Assembly (NCBI GenBank): GCA_022457155.1
Contig: JAJGOT010000123.1
Location: forward strand, 1,630,501 to 1,694,500
From: Cladopsammia gracilis
Taxonomy: Eukaryota > Cnidaria > Anthozoa > Scleractinia > Dendrophylliidae
Reading direction: 5' to 3'
DNA: 64,000 nt
Shown here: piece by piece, positions 11,148-23,221 of the stretch
Layout of the letters: each line of letters begins with the position of its first letter
Position numbering within the stretch: position 1 is the first letter of the stretch
Translations under genes and position numbers: made by a program
Notes under the pieces: model-generated
What the model saw: only the letters and a program-made list of their open reading frames with translations
Databases searched by the model: none
Told to the model about the DNA's origin: nothing

Positions 11148-12405
11148 GTTTAAATCGGCGAGCGAAGCGAGCCGAGCACGGACTGGGGAAGAGGGAAGGG
11201 GTGACGAAGCCTGTGGACTTGCCTTTGATGCCGCCGTTCCATGATACCAGAGTCTGGTATCTTGAGCTGATTGGTCAGATCACTTGGTTTTGACAGGTAA
11301 GCGATGATTGACGACACATGTTGACATCTCTGGCGCCCTAAATTTGCATAATTATTCCATGGCGACTCGTCGCATGCAATTTTCATATCTCGATTTTGAG
11401 AAAGCTTTGAGCGATTTGTTGCGAAATGTTTTCGCATAATACCAATACTTAAAGAAGAGCAAAAGCTGTGTCTAAAGTCTGTGGCAAAAAAGCAAGATGT
11501 TTTTGGAATTTTGGCGACTGGATTTACAAAACAGCAACCATGCTGCAGATTATCTGTTGGATGCCAAATCAAACGCTGTTTAATACAAAAGAACGGGGGT
11601 TTATCCTAGCTCCATTGAAACACACTACATAACTATAGAACTTACTAAGGAGCTAAAAATTATTGCAAGAATTATAGACTACGGCTTTTTGATACTCGGA
11701 TCGAAGATGCCTATTACCGTGTGGCCGGAAACACTATAATCCGCCGAGATCAAAAGGTCAATATCAACGAAGAGAACAAATTTGTAACTGTGATCTTAAG
11801 GCGCAATTCTCTCTGAACTGGGAAAGCTTTATACTTTAGGCTTTTTAAATACTTTTTGCGAATAGTGGGAGTCGTGTTTAGCCTATCTATTTTTGTACTA
11901 CTACCGATGCATTCAACCGAATAAAACATGACAACTTGTTGACATATTACAGCCATGCTCCTTCACGCGTGACCAGTAATCTAGAGAATGAAATAAACAT
12001 TTGAATAATTCTTTGTAACGTCCGAGATTTGAATGAAACCTTAAAGATTATTGTGGAAAACACTTTGAAAGTCACGAATTAACGGAAAATAACTTCGCTG
12101 CACGCATAAAAAAACCTAATAATGTTCGGATAATATGTAACATTTCAAACAAAATGATATTTTGTTGCTCTTTGTTTCCGAAAATGCGGTAAAATTCTCA
12201 CGGGAATTCCGAATCTCGGAATGAATTTTCAAAACCGACGCGTAATTCAGTTTTCAAAACTACTGGTCACACGTGACGGAGCATGCAATAACAGGATAAT
12301 TACTAGGGGGCGGAACGGCGGCATCAAAGGCGAGTCCACAGGCTTCGCCGCCTTTCCCTCTTCCCCGGTCCGCGCGATTTAAACCTAACCCAATTACCCA
12401 ATCAA
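11148..12405. repeat. Sub-terminal inverted repeat pair inside the transposon
   Basis: About 90 bases after the left end (11148-11241: TTGGGTTAGGTTTAAATCG ... GATGCCGCCGTTCC) recur inverted and partly diverged at about 12313-12405. Between them is non-coding sequence with no recognisable gene. This suggests either a nested smaller element with long inverted ends or a rearranged end of the larger one. Confidence 0.6.
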
Positions 12406-12895
12406 AGGGCTCTTAAAGCCATCTCGTTAATGCGAGAGAATGTAAGGTTAATAAAAAACAACAACAACAACAAGAATTGGAAAAGTTGGGTGCCTTTGAT
12501 AGGTAAATGTAGTAAAGACGTGATAGGTAATATGTGTAAAGCTGCTAAATGGTTTATTGAAGTTGAAAGATTGAAAATACCTGTAGGTCTAATCAAAGAG
12601 TTAGACATTGCAGTCATAGAGGACTTAAGGGCTCTATTTCAATAAAAGTCATGAGCAACAAAATAATCACGAGTATGAATGTAAATAATTTTCATGTTAA
12701 TTTAGCGTATTTGTTCAAAATAGTCTTCATTTTACAGCTGAGGGGAAACTTCAACTTGATTATATTAAGCGAACAAGAAGCTGTACACAGCTTGAACTCG
12801 TGGCGCCTTTAACTTATTGCAGCATTGATTCCCAAGTGATTTGAGTGCTTTTACAGAGAAACATAAGCTTGAAATTATGTCTAATCAAAGGCTCC

Positions 12896-13020
12896 TAAGG
12901 CCCAGTTCAAACGTCGAACTTCACATGTGCCGAACCTAATGCAAATGAGCAAAATCTGTTGTTCTTGCTAATTTGCATTAGGTTCGGCACATGTGAAGTT
13001 CGACGTTTGAACCGGGCCTA
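12896..13020. mobile_element. Fold-back (hairpin) element inside the transposon
   Basis: Two arms of about 56 bp (12896-12952 and 12965-13020), centred on AACTTCACATGTGCCGAACC, are inverted copies with only a few mismatches and a loop of about 12 bp. Typical of a MITE-like fold-back insertion nested in the larger element. Confidence 0.7.
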
Positions 13021-13199
13021 AGAGCCAACCCGAGAAGAAAAAATGCTAACGCGTAACGCGTAACGCAATATTGCCGTACGCTTACGTTTTCACACTGACA
13101 CAGTTCGATATATATATTTTTTAATAAAACGTAAGGATTTTTGACGAACGAAAAATAAAGTACATCACTTTCATAATGTCCAGTTCGAAAAAAGAAAAA

Positions 13200-13300
13200 A
13201 AAAAAGAAAAAAAAAAAAAAGGACTCTCTGGAGAATCGAACTCGAGACGTCCGGGACTGAGCCACAAACTCAATCACTGCGCTGTCTAAGAGCACATACT
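13200..13300 (-). mobile_element. tRNA-like SINE relic
   Basis: On the minus strand the stretch reads GACAGCGCAGTGATTGAG (A-box-like), then GAGTTCGATTCTC (B-box-like), then a long T-rich tail at 13187-13220. The acceptor arm does not pair well, so it is a degenerate tRNA-derived element rather than a working tRNA gene. Confidence 0.4.
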
Positions 13301-16300
13301 GCCTACTGACTAAATTTTATTATTTTAATCTAGATACGCATCAGAACGCGTGTTTAGGTTGCAAAATCCTTTTAGATCGATTTTAATGTTGCACTAAAAA
13401 CTCCAAATGCGAAACATCTGTAACCTTATTGTTGTCTATATTCGTTTACATCAAATTAATTATTGTTATCGTTGGATTCACGTTGAATTCCTGTTACGAA
13501 ACGTGTTCGTAACAAAGCATTTGCTCACTAAGTTTACAGCTGATGGAAGGAGCGAGTGAGTGAGTGAGAGAGTGAATTTTATTTAAACACCCTTGCCGAT
13601 AGCCTGTTCATCATGCTTTCACGTATACACGGGTTTAAAAGTAAGACCACACTGCATTCACTAGATTCAGTAGCTGACACTTAAACTCGACCCGGAGCTT
13701 GATCGCTAAGCGTCCTAAGCAAATGGCAAGTTTAATATACAAAACACAGAACTTGCCAGAGCAAAAATCCCACAGGAATAAGCAGCGAACACAATATTAA
13801 ACAGCCTATCCATCCATGAACGCCTTGAATTGTCTTGAAAGTGTGCAGTTGTACGCAGTAGTTCTTTATCTTGCTTCTCGAGTACACACACGGAGAGATT
13901 TTACGGTATGTATTTCATGGCCGAAAGCCATATAGTCGTCGATATAGACTGAAATATGCGTGCATAAATTTGCATGCGCTAATGTGACACGAAAAAAGAA
14001 AAAACAAGAAAAGTCAACGCCGGATTTACAACTCGTGTGCTTCGCCACGAGTTATGAGCCGAGGCCAATTTGGTTGCTACGGGGGAAAATTATGAGGAGG
14101 GATGGGGGTGGCAAAACTACTTAGATTCAATCTATCTTTAGAGAGCCCTTTTACTTAGTTAATTTTCTATGTTTTGTATCAGTCACAGTATTTTAGTAGC
14201 AATGACTTGTATGGCACTACAATGGCGATTTTCCTATCAATCGAAATTTGGGAAAGATGTTCGAAGGTTAAAAAATATTTACTATCTTTATTTATTGATA
14301 TTTAAACAAAACTAAAACATATTGCAACGATTTTCATTTGGGATTAAAATTGATTTACTAGCAATGTTTTTAAACAGCCAATTAATATGTGCAGTGTATA
14401 TGTGGATGTATGAGACAAAACAAGAACTTTGTGCATGTGAATAAGTTCAGTAAAAAGACTTCAGTAAAAAAGGAATGTTTTATCTAAATACTTCACTAAG
14501 GTAGACTATTGTAAAAAAGGCAAATGAAAATATTTTACTTGTCGCTTTTTCCGTCAACTAAAAAATTGTGTACCTTCGGGCAGAATGGTGTCTCTTGTGG
14601 GAATAGAGCTGGTGATTAGATTTCGTTTCCTTTTATAGCCGAAGCTGTTTTCAAAACATCTCGGCTTAAAGAAGCCTTGGTAAAAACGACAAGCGACGTG
14701 GCCCCAAAAATTGCCGACATGAGACGTTCTGAACAGCGAGAAGCGGCTCGATTCCGCTTCAAAAATACGACAAATTACGACAGCGACTTTAGAAGGTTGT
14801 GCAATTTACCAATAAAATTAAACATTATTGACCATATCGTTCATATCAACACCCGACGGCCAACGGTCTTTTACATGTAATGATCAATTTGTTATTGAAA
14901 CGTCTACCAACCTCGTTCCCAAGGCCCCTATCTTCCTCTCTCTTGGATCGGACGTGCAGTTAGAGTACACCCTAGACTCCCGGTATACACATACATATCC
15001 GTGACCTTTGATTTTTGATTTTTTGGCGCAAATTGGTTTTAACAAGCTTAATAATTTTCCTTCGAGCATTTTTATTTTAAAAAGAGACTTTTCTTTTTAT
15101 CTTGATGAAAAATTGCACTTTATCAAATAAAGACAAATAAGTGACAGGTCACGCGTGTGGTTTCCGTTCGAATTACACGCACCGGCTCCCCCGACGGTGT
15201 CAATTTGCGCGAGGGCAAAAGTAACAACCCTCCCCTCGGGTGAATGTCATTTTGTCTCTGTGACGCGGTCGCTAAGCTTTAGTATTCGAATTTCGTGGTA
15301 CAAAAAGATGGCCAGAATCGCTCCAAAACGGAGCCCTTTTAGAGACCGTGAAAGGGAATTTGGAAGCTAGCACGAATCGCACGGGTAGACATTTAACCTG
15401 CGGCCTCACTGGTGGCAATTCGGGGAACTTGAGTTGAATTGTTTAGAATTTATTGGCTTTCGCGTGGCGAGGGTTCGCTCAGAGGTCTCCAGCCTTCCCT
15501 TCTTTTATAGTGGATAGTGGGGCGAGTGACAAAAGTTGTAAAAATGCATTTAAACCGGTCAGGATACATCAAGAGACAATAAAGTAAAGGTGAGAAGACT
15601 TTGTGTAATGTGTAGTGTGTAATATTTTCGATTTTTCTATCGCTTATCAATTCCGTGACAAATCGTATTATTACCTAGTATATTTCATTACTGTGCACTG
15701 GCTTCGAATCTGTAACTTGATGTCACTCACATCACGATCATCTGCCTGTGGGATCATCCAATTTAAATCTTTGATGTGTGTCACAACGCATCGGATAAAT
15801 GTTTACGCTTATCCGCGTTTGTAGATCTTTATATATAAGATATAAACATCTAAGAATTTTACGGAGATTTTAAAGAAGAAAAGAACTGATCCATGACCTA
15901 TGGTTGCTACAGTGTCTGTCATTGATCGATCAGAGTCCGTTCACGCATATTCATTGCTATTTTAAGACTTAAATTCAGTCAGGAAGTCAAGACAAAAAAG
16001 TGCATATCCTTAGAATTCCTCTATTCCTCAAAGAAAGAATTGAGCAAATATATATTTTTCCAACGTTAATTTCATTTTTACAGTTTTGAGATTCGCTCAT
16101 TCCTGTTCTTTTATTATCTTCCGGAAACCGGACATTCCACAAAGATAACAAGGTATCGCAAAACATTCATAATCCATCGGACAAAATTATCAACAAAAGC
16201 GGCGGCAAAGAAACTTTTGATAACTCAGACGTCAGATGTGGGTGGGCTGAAATATCTGTTTTCCGCTTAGTTGTCAATGCTTGTTAAAGGAAATATTTCA

Positions 16301-18068
16301 CGCAGTTGTTGTATGTTGTTATCGCTATCGATATGAAATGTTTTGGAAAGTGAAGCGGACATTGATTTTTCTTTTGTGGAGAGTTGAAAAAGAAATGGCT
16401 GCATAAGTTAATGTTATACATGAATGGGTTATTTGCGAATATATAGTAGTTCTGTCTTTTTTTATTCGAAAGTCGAGAGTTTTCTATTTCCGGTATCATG
16501 TGTTTAGTAACTATTAGAGATTAAATGGGTCTGCTTTAAACCTCAAAATATAGTGTTGACAGTGTCTTCTTGACGACCCCCGGGGTCACGACCGCAGTAA
16601 AATTTCGTAAAATATTCTATTAAGATCCAAGTCTTATGCGATAGTCATATATTGGAATAGTGGGATCTTGCAATTGTTTTTTAATAGCTCCTCAGAGTTT
16701 ATTTCGCGTGTAAGTGTAATGTGTTTCTCGGAGTTAGGCAGTATCTCCATTGTCAGAAGTATAGCATCATTACATACGGTTTTAAATATTTGAATCTCCA
16801 GCATGATAGCTGTACACTTTAATCAAGTTTCCCGGAAAGTGACATCATGAAACTTGGCGCCCCAATTTCTCAAATTATAACATTTGTACTAAAGTAATCA
16901 AACATGCGGGATTCCTGACCGCAGTATTTTTCAAAACCTTTTTCTGATCTGCCGGAGATACAGGCAAGGTTGTCCGTTGTTGCATTATTATGCAGTATTA
17001 CTTTATTTTGTATTAAATTTTCCACCGCAGAAATATACTCGCGCAGAAAAAATTACTTGTTTTAATGATGTATATCGGCTTAACAAGAACTTTTCAACAG
17101 TGAATATATTGCTATCATAACTCCGAGGCGACCGGCACAACAGTCATCTGTATTCCCGATTCAACTCCACACACGTCCTCAAAAGAACCAGAGACTGTTA
17201 TCATAATACTGATACATTTTTACAACAACGTACAATAATTCACTCACTAGTTTTCTGGTTGTTTATGTTCATATTGGCGCCAGAACAGCAACCATATAAC
17301 TAGGAGAACTATAAAAACCTCCGGTCAGGAAGTGAAATTGTTTAATACCGATGCCTTGGATTTTATTTATACTTGACCAGAAATCCGCAAACATTTCCTC
17401 CCAGCAGAAATTTAAGCTGTCCCGACCGCGCACAAAAATTTCCTCCCGCAAAACAAATTCAGTCAAAATTTCCTTGTGCACGGTAGCTAAACCAATAAAA
17501 CTATGACGTCTTTCCCATACTATTGCATACAAACGCAAAGTTCATGCTATTTTGCTCTGCCATATCGCTCATATTAAAACACAAACTTTCCCGTCCAATA
17601 ACGTCTCCATTCGTAAAAATAGACCGTGAAATTCTCAAACTACGTTTCCCAAGAAAACGTATTTGACCTATTTTTACCATTCTGGAAAGCAGCTTGAATG
17701 GCTTTACGACAAATGATTGAAAATTTGATATATTGATACGTAACGTGAGATATCGAAACTAAGAACTTTAATATCTTTGCGGTGACGTAATGTGAAATAC
17801 GACAAGTTCATCACAAGTTCTGACATCCCAATACCCTAGGGAAATTAACAATAGGACCGGGGGTGTTCCTCAAATATTTTAGTGACGGTATGTGACGCCC
17901 TTCTTGAAATCCTAACCGCTTTAACCAACCATATCCTCAATGCCCTAATATAGCTTCTATGAAGAAGAAAGAAGAAACTCCCCCCCCCGGAAAAAAGTCC
18001 ACAGCTTTTGCTCCTTTTTTCGTGGTAATTTCGAAATCTCGCTTAATGCGCATGCGCATTAACGAGAT
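13300..18068. other. Interior of the transposon, no gene recognised
   Basis: Low-complexity-free, AT-rich sequence with only short open frames on both strands (for example 17269-17538 minus, 89 codons; 15155-15370 plus, 71 codons). None has a motif I can name. No counterpart of this stretch exists elsewhere in the window. Confidence 0.6.
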
Positions 18069-18100
18069 AAAAAGAAGCCTGTTCACAGGCTATAAGTCTT

Positions 18101-18679
18101 GGTCTCTGCTGTTGTGCTGTATCCCCTTAGTCAAGTGTGGAAATAAGGATCGAAGAACATAATAGTGGGAGGGGATGTTCGTACTGACTAGCATCCCATC
18201 CACGGGTGTGCAGGAACAGTACTCTAAGCCACTTAATGTTACAGAAAGATAGGTAAAACGACGAAAGATGTACTGATTTACAGGTATGAAGGAAAAGAAA
18301 GCAACAAAGAAACAAAGAAACAAAGAAAGAAAAGACTTTGAGCCCGTTACAATAAAGTCATGAGTTAAAAGGATAAGGTACTGAATAGCCACAAGCATGC
18401 GCACTAAGGCAACAATGGTAGATGGTATTAACCTTGTAGCTACCGAAAAAATCAGTAATGAGTGAGCCTGTGTGCTAGCAGCCATGCACAGCTGTTTCGG
18501 CCTTGTTAGGCCTCGTCAGCATGGCATAGATAACACATAAGCTCAAGATTCCCACATGAAATATATCAAGTGATTCAACGAAAGGATTGTCATTGAAGAA
18601 ATCATCACGCAAAACTAGTCGTAAAAGGAGTAGTAAAAGAAAAGGAAATTCAAGACAAAGTAAAAGATCTAGAACTTAC
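18101..18679. other. K2-L2 intron, right of the transposon
   Basis: Non-coding. A minus-strand frame of 131 codons at 18090-18485 runs into the transposon end and is not conserved in length in K4, so it is not called. GGCCTTGTTAGGCC near 18500 is a short palindrome. Confidence 0.65.
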
Positions 18680-18798
18680 ACCGCGTGGAAGTTGTTTCTT
18701 TAAAGAGAAACCAAAACTAGACTCTGCAATACCTAGGCGTCTGTACACCTCTCTACCAGACCTCTCAGCAGGACGTGGGCAGTTTCTACCGGTACACA
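18680..18798 (-). pseudogene. K2 linker exon with +2 frame change
   Basis: Short exon between the last Kazal domain and LamG-a. It enters in phase 1 after CTCTTCAG and reads VCTGRNCPRPAERSGREVYR, then FGFSLKKQLPR, ending at a GTAAGT donor. No known domain is recognised; it is a basic linker with two cysteines. In K4 and K5 the exon is 117 nt and leaves in phase 1, matching L exon 1. Here an extra CG near the donor makes it 119 nt and breaks the phase. The exon is predicted from splice sites and conservation, so it is less certain than the domain exons. Confidence 0.5.
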
Positions 18799-18905
18799 CT
18801 GAAGAGAGTACAAAAGGTTACATTGACGAAGAGACAAGATTGACGCAAAGAGAAAGATAGAAAATACTTGTTCTTTGCATAGTTTTTTGCGGAATACCCT
18901 AAGGG

Positions 18906-19130
18906 ATCAAATGCTGGTTCCCGGATGAGTATGAGTTAGTTTCCGGATGAGCAAAAATTTGGTTCCGGCCGGATCAGCAACAGTTAGTTCCCGGATGAGC
19001 AAGCGTTAGTTCCCGGATAAGTACTAGCTCGTTCCTAGGGAAGCAGGAAGGAGTTCCCGGATAAATTCGAGCTCATTCCGGGATGAGGTTAAAGGTACTA
19101 CCCAGATAACTACGAGCTAGGTCCCGGATG
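18906..19130. repeat. Degenerate GTTCCCGGATGAG minisatellite (K2)
   Basis: About nine units of 22-25 bp with core TTCCCGGATGAG/TAAG lie immediately 3' of the E11 donor. Copies in K4 (44843-45060) and K5 (62754-62972) keep the same unit order. Confidence 0.8.
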
Positions 19131-19145
19131 AGATGGAATACGCAC

Positions 19146-19353
19146 CACACTGTCCTTGCTTAGCCACCATAATGCGAGTTTGAGTTTTGCAGGACTCTAC
19201 TTGCAGTGTACACTGGTTAGGATATGTGTGTCCGTCACTGCCACACACTGGATTAAAGAACAGTGGACACTGCTTTGGACAGACACATTGAAGAGAACCG
19301 TCCAGTTGAGCTTTGCACATGGCGTAGAAGTCGCACAAGGAGAGCACAAGGAG
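19146..19353 (-). pseudogene. K2 E11: Kazal domain, frameshifted
   Basis: Kazal exon whose second half reads CVCPKQCPLFFNPVCGSDGH, then TYPNQC and ESCKTQT. Compared with the intact 210-nt copies in K4 and K5, a net 2-nt loss at about 19334-19342 shifts the frame between APCALL and CDFY, giving 208 nt. Acceptor CTCTTAG and donor GTGCGT are both present, so only the frame is damaged. A downstream ATG in the shifted frame is not a plausible start for a secreted multi-domain protein. Confidence 0.72.
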
Positions 19354-19564
19354 CTAAGAGAAAATGAAAAAAAGGAGAGATCAAAGAGAAAAGAACGTTA
19401 TCGTTTTTTAGAACTACATCTTTAAATTCTGAGGAAGCTCGTATAGATTTTCAGCAGAAATTGCAGAGAAACTAAAAAAACCAGATTGAGAACAAAACAG
19501 GACTGAAAAAAAAAAACACAGAAAAAATAGGAGGGATTAACAAACGGTAACCATAGTAACTCAC

Positions 19565-19777
19565 TACACGGTCCTCGCTGTAACACGGCAAAGCCTCGTC
19601 TTTGTTTGCAAGCGTCGGCTCGAAGGAAACATTCGTTGATGTACGTTTTCCCGTTGCTGCCACAAACTGGCTCCAGGGATAAACTGCACTTCTCATTGCA
19701 TACACAAACAGCTTGTCCGTTCGATGTCTCCACACATGAGGAATAGAAGCGACATTTGGTTTGAACGCATCCCAAGA
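19565..19777 (-). CDS. K2 E10: Kazal domain
   Basis: Intact 213-nt phase 1-1 exon. Key motifs: [33 protein letters not shown], and GPC before the GTGAGT donor. Acceptor CTGTTTTAG. This is the ancestral, uninterrupted form of the exon that carries a SINE and two stops in K4 and K5. Kazal domains inhibit serine proteases or act as structural modules in matrix proteins. Confidence 0.8.
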
Positions 19778-20209
19778 CTAAAACAGCAGAGATAGTTGAA
19801 AAAAGGAACAAAGACCAAAATTAGGAAACAAAAAGAAAACGAAAACTAGAAAGAAGTAATAGAAAGAAAGAGGATGGACAAAGAGGACAAAGAAGACTCC
19901 TAAATCTCCGACGAAGTCAACCCTCCAGAAATACAAGTCTTGTTTTGACCTAGGCCATTTTGCTAAGTTCATATAAGTGAGTAACCTGCGAGGGCAGACA
20001 ATAAGAGCGGAGAAAATGTCTTTCTTCGCAGGATAATATGTCGCACACCTCCTGTATACTACTAGGGTCAGTAATGTAGAAAGCGTCATGTATAGTTAAA
20101 ACGAGAAAGCTGGTAAAATATGGATTTTGATCGTGAAAGTAGCAAACTGGGTTCAGCAAGTCAACTTGGAAAAAGGAAGAGGCAAGGAAAATAGACTTAG
20201 TTTTCTTAC

Positions 20210-20416
20210 AGCATTTCCCGTTATGCGCGAGTACCACAGTTCCGTTTGTTAGACACGTGTCCAAATCAAGAGCGCAGCGGTTCAAGTACGTTTTCTTGTT
20301 GTTTCCACATACGAGATCATAAGCCAGGCGAAAGCTGCGTGGGCACTGGCAGGACTCCGACCCATCCTCCTGTAGCTCACATTTGGCGCCAAAAAGACAG
20401 CGCCTGCTGGTGCATG
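20210..20416 (-). pseudogene. K2 E9: Kazal domain with lost acceptor and lost cysteine
   Basis: Length and frame (207 nt) are normal: CTSRRCLFGAKCELQ, CQCPRS, VCGNNKKTYLNRC, NGKC then GTAAGA. Two defects stand out against K4. The acceptor reads TTCCCTG instead of TTCCCAG (AG to TG). A conserved Kazal cysteine is replaced by Phe (PRSFRLAYD against PRSCRLAYD), and the usual Pro before VCG is Leu. The nearby downstream AGs would not restore the frame. The exon is probably skipped or dead. Confidence 0.72.
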
Positions 20417-20938
20417 CAGGGAATAACAATTGTAGAATAATGCACAACATGAAGTAAACGAGAAAAAGAAAAGAAATTTAGTTAGAAGGAGAACTGTACG
20501 AGGCCTTTTTGTTGCGAATGACTTGATTCCTCAAGCCCAGAGGCAAATAGACATTGCACAAAAAACAGAGACATGCAAAAAAGGAAAAAGGGAGAAGAAA
20601 TCCAAATGACTTGAACAGAGAAGTATAACATGTGAACTATGGGTGGATTTTATGAATTAACCTTTCAGAGACCGGACATCAAAAGAATGGAATGGCTGTA
20701 TGGCACATTTCATTGAAGGCGAAGAAGAAATAGTTGACTAAAGAAATGAGAATTTCAGATAAAAGTTTGCTCAGGCAACAAAGACCCTACTCAGTTGAAC
20801 ATTTCAAAGAGCATTTAAAACTTGTACCCGTATCATCAGTGGTTTACGCTGAAACGGCACCGAAGCTACGTTGTAGGTGCCTCGTTTCTATGTCAGTGGC
20901 AACAGGATAACACAGTAACAAGAGAAATATTGACTTAC

Positions 20939-21146
20939 AACATCGACCGTGCCGCGCCACAGAAATAGGAGTCTGGGTAACACAAGCCTGACGCCTGAGA
21001 AAAACAGTGGTTTATGTAAGAGCGTTTGTCAGTGCCACAAACAGGTTTGTATCTGAAGTGACACAAGCGGCATCTACATCGAGCTGTCGTGCTTGTAACA
21101 CGCTCGCAATGTCCGCCATATTTACATTTTCCTTTGTAACAAGGAG
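20939..21146 (-). pseudogene. K2 E8: Kazal domain, +1 frameshift
   Basis: Kazal exon beginning APCYKGKCKYGGHC, then CRCRLCHFRYKPVCGTDK and SYINHC. An A-run at 21000-21004 has five bases where K4 has four (47293-47296), so the exon is 208 nt and shifts frame right after NHCF. Splice sites (TTCAAG acceptor, GTAAGT donor) are intact. A homopolymer change could also be a sequencing error. Confidence 0.72.
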
Positions 21147-21858
21147 CTTGAAGAAAAATTAAAGACCAGTTAGTACATGTTAGAGAGTTGTATTATGACA
21201 CGATAGTTTGCACTCGCATTAACATTAACATCTACCTTGCAAAAAGAAACTCCGATTGTTTATGTATATCCTATTATGGCATTTAACATATTCTGGAAAC
21301 CAAACATACACTTGTGAAATCCAACTGATGTTAGGATTTCAACTTTGCTATCATGTCTAAACATTTGAACCCAGGAGTGAAGTATAAAGTGATCAGAGGA
21401 GAGGATTTAATTTCTGGATGGTAAACTGAGAGCTCTGAGATGGAGAACTGAGAGCTCGAAAAGCAGACAGATGGAATGAAACAAAGGACTGCCTATAGCT
21501 TTCATCATAATGATCGCAATTGGGGTGTCATCCACAGGCTCAAATGTTTGACGCTGGGGGAGGGGGGGAGATAAACACTCTGTCAGAATCAAAGGCTGCT
21601 AGGAGCCAACTCGTGAATACGAACCTTCCCCTCACCTAGGGGTTTTGCTCCCCAACCCCCTGCGTCCAACTTCCTACCCTTCCCTTCCTCTTACGCCGTC
21701 GTCCCCATGGGTAAGGCAAGTGACCATTAGATATCGTGGACTCAATGTTTACAGCCGATCGACCGAGTGAAAATTTGCCTATTTTCCCCGTCTGCTATAA
21801 CTTTTTCAACGCATTGCGTATTCATAAGTTAAAAAGAGAAGCATACGCTTTGACTTAC

Positions 21859-22086
21859 TTTTGCATTGTCCCTTGTTTGCGACTATAATAGTTTCATTAT
21901 TCTCACAAGAATCGTTTTCCAATTCACAAGTGCTCTGGTACGTTTTTCCGTTACTCCCACAAACAAAGCCGCTGGATTGAGGACAAGAGTTTTCGGCGCA
22001 CGCACATTCTGCTGTGCCATTACTTGTAACAATGCACCTGGCATTTGGAGGACACCTCATGCGAGCGCAAGGTGTTGTGGGACTGT
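21859..22086 (-). CDS. K2 E7: Kazal domain
   Basis: 228-nt phase 1-1 exon, the longest Kazal exon here. Motifs: TPCARMRC, CACAENSCPQSSGFVCGSNG, TYQSTC, DSCENN, KGQC. Acceptor CTTACCAG and donor AAAA|GTAAGT are both good. The K4 copy has lost this donor. The sequons NGT and NET suggest glycosylation. Confidence 0.8.
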
Positions 22087-22384
22087 CTGGTAAGAGGTAA
22101 CATAGCGGCATGATAGTATAGTTGAAAGATACAAGAAAGAAAAAGAATTATGAGAGAAGAAAAGAAGACTAAACTGAACATGAACTGTCGTTTCGAAAAA
22201 AGATGTATAAAGAAAAGAATATCAATACCTGCTAACAGGGGGAATGTAAGAAAGACAAACATAAAGCAATCGTGAGCTAAATACTAGCTTCGCCAAACGG
22301 TTACAAATCAAAAATTTAACTTTGTACTAAATCTTCAACATTAAAAGTAAAGTAAACTGTCATTGACATATGACGTCATCATAC

Positions 22385-22597
22385 CACATGTCCCCTTGTA
22401 AGCAGCTCCAATTGTCAAGTTTGAGTGACAAGCATTCATTTTCAGAGCACAAAGATTGAAGTAGCTCTTGTGATCTGTGCCACACGTTGGGTCATACAGT
22501 GCGAGTGAGCATCTGGTTGGACAGACACACTTTGCAAAAGTTCCGAAATAGGACAGACACTGCGCATAAGGTGGACACTTCTTGGAGTAGCAAGGAT
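22385..22597 (-). CDS. K2 E6: Kazal domain
   Basis: 213-nt phase 1-1 exon translated directly from the sequence: DPCYSKKCPPYAQC, CVCPTRCSLALYDPTCGTDH, SYFNLC, MNACHSN, KGTC. Acceptor CCCCACAG, donor GTATGA. The only residue differing from K4 that I noted is Tyr for Gln in CLSYFG. A long GA/GAT tract lies just upstream in the intron. Confidence 0.78.
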
Positions 22598-22628
22598 CTG
22601 TGGGGCCATGAAAAAATTGGAGGTAAAG

Positions 22629-23034
<406 letters not shown>

Positions 23035-23221
23035 GCAAGAGTTAAAAATAGGAATTACTACAGAGATAACATTATTAACCATATTCTCTCAGGAAGGTGA
23101 GTAAGTGGAATCTGCAAGATGCATTTAACGATTTTTCCATCAACAAAAGTTCCGTAATATCTCTGGGCAATTAAAAGAAGAAGAATAGAACATATGTAAT
23201 TGAATAGCAGCCACAACTTAC

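Larger units (their letters stand above)
11109..18092. mobile_element. 7-kb DNA transposon with 24-bp TIRs
   Basis: Perfect 24-bp terminal inverted repeats (11109-11132 starting TAGCCTGTGAACAGGC, and its reverse complement at 18069-18092) are flanked by the 8-bp direct repeat TAAGTCTT (11101-11108 and 18093-18100). The empty site, with one TAAGTCTT, is seen at 44012-44019 in K4-L4. The first 17 bases contain their own palindrome (AGCCTGTGAACAGGCT). No transposase is recognisable: the longest open frames inside are about 60-140 codons and match nothing I know. It is non-autonomous or decayed. An 8-bp duplication is compatible with hAT-, P- or Merlin-type elements; the class is not assigned. 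Confidence 0.85.

Noticed and set aside
11150..11572. 140-codon minus-strand frame near the transposon left end
   Set aside because: It covers the inverted sub-terminal repeat and has no transposase motif. It is likely a chance frame.
12430..12645. 71-codon plus-strand frame in the transposon
   Set aside because: No motif recognised, no neighbours in frame, and Asn-rich start from an AAC repeat. Not enough support for a gene.
18090..18485. 131-codon minus-strand frame next to the linker exon
   Set aside because: Its end lies in the transposon terminus and its length changes in K4 and K5 through indels; no domain is visible.
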